64,000 nucleotides of DNA from Sycobia sp. Sy_11 (Eukaryota; Arthropoda; Insecta; Hymenoptera; Epichrysomallidae): the NCBI GenBank assembly GCA_018907035.1, contig JACCIC010000003.1, positions 6,911,001 through 6,975,000 of the forward strand, in the 5' to 3' direction. The notes under the pieces were generated by a model, which ran no database searches, was not told where the DNA came from, and was given only the letters and a program-made list of their open reading frames with translations. Position 1 is the stretch's first letter. Every line of letters begins with the position of its first letter. A program made the position numbers and the translations under genes. Shown in pieces: positions 60,128 through 64,000 of this stretch.

Positions 60128-61078
60128 GCGGAAGGACAGAAAGAAAGAACGAACGAACGAAAGAACGAAAACGTTTTACTGTCGACTCGTTACCGAGGAT
60201 GAATCGAGTCCCCGATTCCATCAATCGACCCTCCACCCTCCTCTACCCCGTACCCCATCCTCATCTTCCACCTCGCGCGGCACGAGACAAAACCCTCTCG
60301 TGAAGTAGGAGAGAGAAAGAGAGAGGGCTAGAGAATAGGTCGACCGGGATGGGCCCCGGAGCGCCCGAGACGATCGAGCGGTGCCGGTGATGGTGGTGAT
60401 TCCTTAGAACGATCGCCGCGCCAAGGACTAAAATGCACGTATTGCCGGTGTACATGCGTCGGCTACTCGGGAAATTCTCCAATCCATCTAGTTGGACGCG
60501 CGTAACGCGTCGGGGGAAAATGACGTGCGAGACGCGTAAAAAGATCCGACGGTGAGAATAGCAGCGCGCATTTCTCGAAAATCGCGCGTGGCTTCTAAAT
60601 ACTGCGTTAATAGGGGACTGGGAGGAAAACCAGAGATTATCGATTGTATCAAGTATCGCGTGTGCTCGCGCGTTTCGTGCAGCGCTGTTGAATTGCAAAA
60701 GCTCCCAAAGGATTCTTGAATTCTTCAATCATTACGATAATTATTGACTTTAACATCTGTAGATCGATAATTATTGATAATTAAATCTGATCTCAAAGTG
60801 CATTGTACAGGTTGTATTGACGACAGCTAAGTTGCGTAATCCGACTCAAATCTACAATATGCATGGGTAAAATTGTCTTCTGTGCGTCGCGACGATCTAT
60901 ACTATATATATATCAACAATATAGCGACATGAATCGAAAATTATCCGCGCGGCAACCGCGCGAAATTCCTAATTACAAAAGTTCCGCGCTCCAGACCGCA
61001 ATATCTCCTTGCGCGTCGTTCGACCGTAATTTTCCGCGCCCTCTCTCGTGCACCCGATACTGTATGGAGAACTTGTAT

Positions 61079-61096
61079 CGCGCGCGCGCGCGCGCG
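61079..61096. repeat. (CG)9 alternation, Z-DNA candidate
   Basis: 18 bases of perfect CG. Confidence 0.93.
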
Positions 61097-61425
61097 ACTT
61101 TACATCCTACCCCCGTCCCTCTCAGCAGCCGTGCTACGGCTTATTTTCCCTTTCCCCGTATCCTCGCGTTCGTTTTCTTCGTCTCTTCCGAATATCGGCC
61201 CTTTTCTGCACGGTCGTTATTGATTTCTCCTCGCGCTTCACGGTGTCTAAAAAACGACCGCTCGTCTCCTTTAAAAAGGGATATAGGAAAAAGATAAGCG
61301 CGTGCGCGCCGCTCACGGAAGACGAAGTGACGTTTGTATATGTGTGTGTGTGTATGTGTAGATGTATATACCTATATCGATTTTTGCGTGTTCGGCCCTT
61401 TTCCCTGGCTTTAGGTGAGAGAGAC

Positions 61426-61433
<8 letters not shown>

Positions 61434-61474
<41 letters not shown>
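61434..61474. repeat. (AG)20 microsatellite
   Basis: 41 bases of perfect AG, with an inverted CT partner 74 bases downstream. Confidence 0.98.
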
Positions 61475-61478
<4 letters not shown>

Positions 61479-61548
61479 GGCAAAGAGAGAGAAATAGAGA
61501 GCGAGAATAGAAAGAGGTGAAGATAGCCGGAGTGGAAAAGGGAAGGAT

Positions 61549-61571
61549 CTCTCTCTCTCTCTCTCTCTCTC
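61549..61571. repeat. (CT)11 microsatellite
   Basis: 23 bases of perfect CT, inverted relative to 61434-61474. Confidence 0.96.
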
Positions 61572-63373
61572 GCGATCACATTTGCTCGGGGTTTCAGGGA
61601 AATCCTTTAGTCCTACCCCGTACTTCCGGCCCGGCGAAGTTCTCTCGTACCTCTCGCTTTGCTCTAGAGCTCCTCTCTCTATATCCTTTCTTTATACATA
61701 TCTCTATAATGCCTTTTACTTGTTTTCACTTTAGTCCCTTCGGGATTTTTCACATTGAAAATAATCTCGGAAATTCAACTTTTCGAAATAACCATCTTAT
61801 GACATCGTAGGCATATACACGCGTATATATAATATACGCGCATTGTCATTTTCCACTTAAACCAGTTTTCATCGCAATCCGCATTGTAATAATAAAGTTA
61901 ATGAAGAAATAATACAGAAACGAGTATTTTGCGCGGAATGGTCGCGGAAGAAAAGGAATTCGTTTAAAGCCTCTGGTTTTATACACGCTTAAAAGTTATA
62001 GTGCTAAAAGTGTACTTTTGCAATACTGCGAAGAAAGTTAGGATTGAAAATTGAATTTACATAGAGATGTTTTTTTTGTCACTTTCTCTGGAACTCGTTT
62101 TTTTTCCTACAGGCAAACTTTAGTCATTTAATATAAAGGTCTGACGCTTTATCGCGCGTTCATTTAGTTCATTTAGAGCAAGCCGAAGAGAAATAATAAT
62201 TTTATTGGAGTATATATTATTGAATGTCTCCGATAAAGATGCCTACTGTATAGATTTTCCGTAAAGTGGCGCGTTAAGTGACATTTTCCAATTTCATCCT
62301 AGAATTCTCAAAGGAAACATGAACTGCAATAAAGTAGCAGAAATATGTAGCAAGAGGGTAAAAACGTGTTTAACGCACATATTGGCTAATGCACTTAGTT
62401 TACTAATCTATGTAAATAAAAAATTAATAAGATTATAATATATTTTAAACAAATAGTGATACTTCAGTTTATTGATACTATTTTAATGACAATATTTGAG
62501 CAGCCCATACAGCGCGATAGTCATTTCATCAAAATAAAATAAATGTCCGTTCTGAGCAATGACGAAAACGACTAAAATTCAGCCTGATCGGAAAATCTAA
62601 TCCTTTCGTTTGTCCGCAATTATCATAACTCGACATAATATCATATAATATTATAATCCGACCAATATCGAAATGCATCACAAACGTCTATCAAAGCGCG
62701 CATATATACAATTTCCAACCAGAGCGTTCTTTTATATTCGCTTTCACGCCCGGCGTATTAAAATTAATATTCATAATTAACGTTAATATCAGCATTAGAA
62801 TTAAAATTAATAGCAAGAATAACAATATTAATAATAATAACGAACGCAGTTACGTTTAACCAGGTCTCGTCGCTCGGCTTTTCCTTTAAGCGAGAAGGCT
62901 TGACAAAGTTTTCCATAGAGCGAAACTCCGGAGACGGGAGGATGAAAGGGGTAGGCTGGACGACGTGTAGCTTTTGCCAAATCGACGAGAAACCGGCTCT
63001 CTACCTCTATATATATATATACATTCTGTTCCGTACTCTCTTCCCCCCTCCTCACGCCCACGACGGCGTAACTGCACGCGCTGCAATATGCATGTCAAAG
63101 ACGGGCAATTTTTAACAAAGACGAAGAGGATCTGGGGGGAGAGACAGAAGGAAGGAGGAGGAGGAGGAGAGAGAAAGAGAAAATTCTTGCGCAGCAGCGC
63201 AAGGACACGCGCGCGCTAAACTTATTATTGTCGACCGTGCGGCGGTAGAGCGCGCGGACGTTAATAAAACACAATGCCGTAACGCCGCCCCCTCCCGCCA
63301 CCGTCTCCTTTCGCCATAAACCTCTCGCTAGATGTGCGCGCGTTTAAAATGTAGCACTCTGGGGAAAGTAAAG

Positions 63374-63376
<3 letters not shown>
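61572..63376. other. AT-rich then CpG-rich unique DNA
   Basis: 61800-62860 is AT-rich, with a 21-base inverted repeat at 61820-61840 and many ATTA/TAAT words at 62760-62840. 62860-63300 is CpG-richer, with a short TA run near 63008. No gene is supported. Confidence 0.5.
61820..61840. repeat. Perfect 9-bp inverted repeat, 3-base spacer
   Basis: CGCGTATAT, spacer ATA, then ATATACGCG. The CG-capped ends make it more stable than the TA arrays. Confidence 0.85.

Positions 63377-63452
<76 letters not shown>
63377..63452. repeat. (TA)38 array, the longest TA array here
   Basis: 76 bases of perfect TA, able to form a long cruciform and prone to slippage. Confidence 0.98.
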
Positions 63453-63455
<3 letters not shown>

Positions 63456-64000
63456 ATTTCCAGCTCCTGCGTATCGTCGGCTATTCAACTTTGAATCTCT
63501 TCAACTTCGCGTATTTATACAAAATCGCGAATGCTTATAAATTTTCGCGCATAGAATTTCAACTGTCTATTTATGGCGGAAATGAAGTAGAGTTGACACA
63601 TTTGTATGCATCTACACTAGTTTGACGTTCTGTATTTGTTTGACTTTTTTTTTTTAAATTTCCGGACAATATGCTCGCCTTTTCTTTTTAACTAAAATCA
63701 TAATGTGTACTGTACCGATTCCAATTCAAAATGTGCGCGCGTGGATGCATGCGAAAGTATGCGTCAGAGTGTGCTGGTACATATGCGTGCGTGTAGGTGT
63801 GAGTTGGCATGTATTTTCGTCGTGTGGGATATGAAATTAAGCGTCGGTATAGCAACTGTACGATGACAATTGGTGGCTCTGGAGAAAAGCGCATCCGTGG
63901 CGGGTTCGATTCCCATTCAATGCAGTTTCTCCACCTTCTATCAATTATTTAGCGGCTCGCACGTAAAAATTATCATTCTCTGTTTAACGCGTTAGGATCA
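63453..64000. other. Unique DNA at the right edge
   Basis: AT-rich to about 63700, with T11 at 63645-63655, then balanced and TG-rich. The tRNA-like boxes at 63874-63913 are the only element I see. Confidence 0.5.
63874..63913 (+). ncRNA. tRNA-like A-box/B-box pair, possible SINE or tRNA relic
   Basis: TGGCTCTGGAG (63874-63884) fits the tRNA A-box consensus at 10 of 11 positions. GGTTCGATTCC (63903-63913) fits the B-box exactly. The gap between them is 18 bases, against about 32 in a normal tRNA, and the T-stem is only three pairs, so an intact tRNA is excluded. It could be the head of a tRNA-derived SINE, a deleted tRNA copy or chance. Confidence 0.25.

Larger units (their letters stand above)
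58900..61433. other. CpG-rich and mixed unique DNA
   Basis: 58960-59480 is CpG-rich. A 138-codon minus-strand frame (59249-59665) covers part of it with no known domain. 59750-59960 is AT-rich. (AG)12 and a GAAC/GAAA tetranucleotide patch lie at 60096-60170. 60930-61330 is CpG-rich, with (CG)9 at 61079-61096. No gene is supported. Confidence 0.5.

Overview
This window looks like nuclear DNA from an animal, most likely an insect and perhaps a hymenopteran (ant, bee or wasp). The grounds are indirect. CpG is not depleted (many runs of CGCG, and CpG-dense segments several hundred bases long), which argues against a vertebrate. GC-rich and AT-rich blocks alternate every 0.5-2 kb. The sequence is packed with long, nearly perfect dinucleotide arrays. 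Nothing looks bacterial or viral: there are no compact genes, operons, ribosome-binding sites, CRISPR arrays or phage modules. The taxon is inference, because no gene was recognised that could anchor it.

I could not support any protein-coding gene, rRNA or intact tRNA in the 64 kb. The longest reading frames (up to about 310 codons) run through microsatellites, giving Leu-Ser, Arg-Glu, Tyr-Ile, Val-Cys or His-Thr dipeptide runs, and they occur on both strands over the same bases, as expected of repeats rather than genes. Short internal exons without a start codon could have escaped reading by eye. The simplest reading is a long intergenic or intronic region.

Layout. Simple repeats occur from end to end: about 50 GA/CT arrays in roughly equal numbers in each orientation, about 24 TA arrays, 9 GT/CA arrays and a few trinucleotide arrays. 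By hand tally they cover about 3.5 kb (5 percent). The longest are a 93-base CT array (41588-41680), an 85-base GT array (31902-31986) and a 76-base TA array (63377-63452). CpG-dense blocks lie near 4920-5870, 13440-14340, 19170-19640, 32920-33780, 36000-36500, 40860-41370, 47990-48730, 52090-52860 and 58960-59480. AT-rich, mostly unique blocks lie near 1976-3230, 10740-11250, 12600-13400, 21830-23290, 26000-26850, 28540-29600, 37070-37620, 38880-39900, 46130-46680, 55840-56780 and 61800-62860.

What stands out beyond simple repeats: a TATA plus initiator arrangement downstream of a CT array (23515-23664); a 9-bp inverted repeat with two Pho/YY1-type cores at the edge of the most CpG-dense block (33734-33763); six TAATTA homeodomain-type sites within 273 bases (46192-46464); a tRNA-like A-box/B-box pair at the right edge (63874-63913); several short tandem duplications with 18 to 56 base periods; inverted GA/CT array pairs that could fold into hairpins; and candidate G-quadruplexes. 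None amounts to a new biological system. The most useful hypothesis is that this is regulatory or intronic DNA rich in GAGA-type elements.
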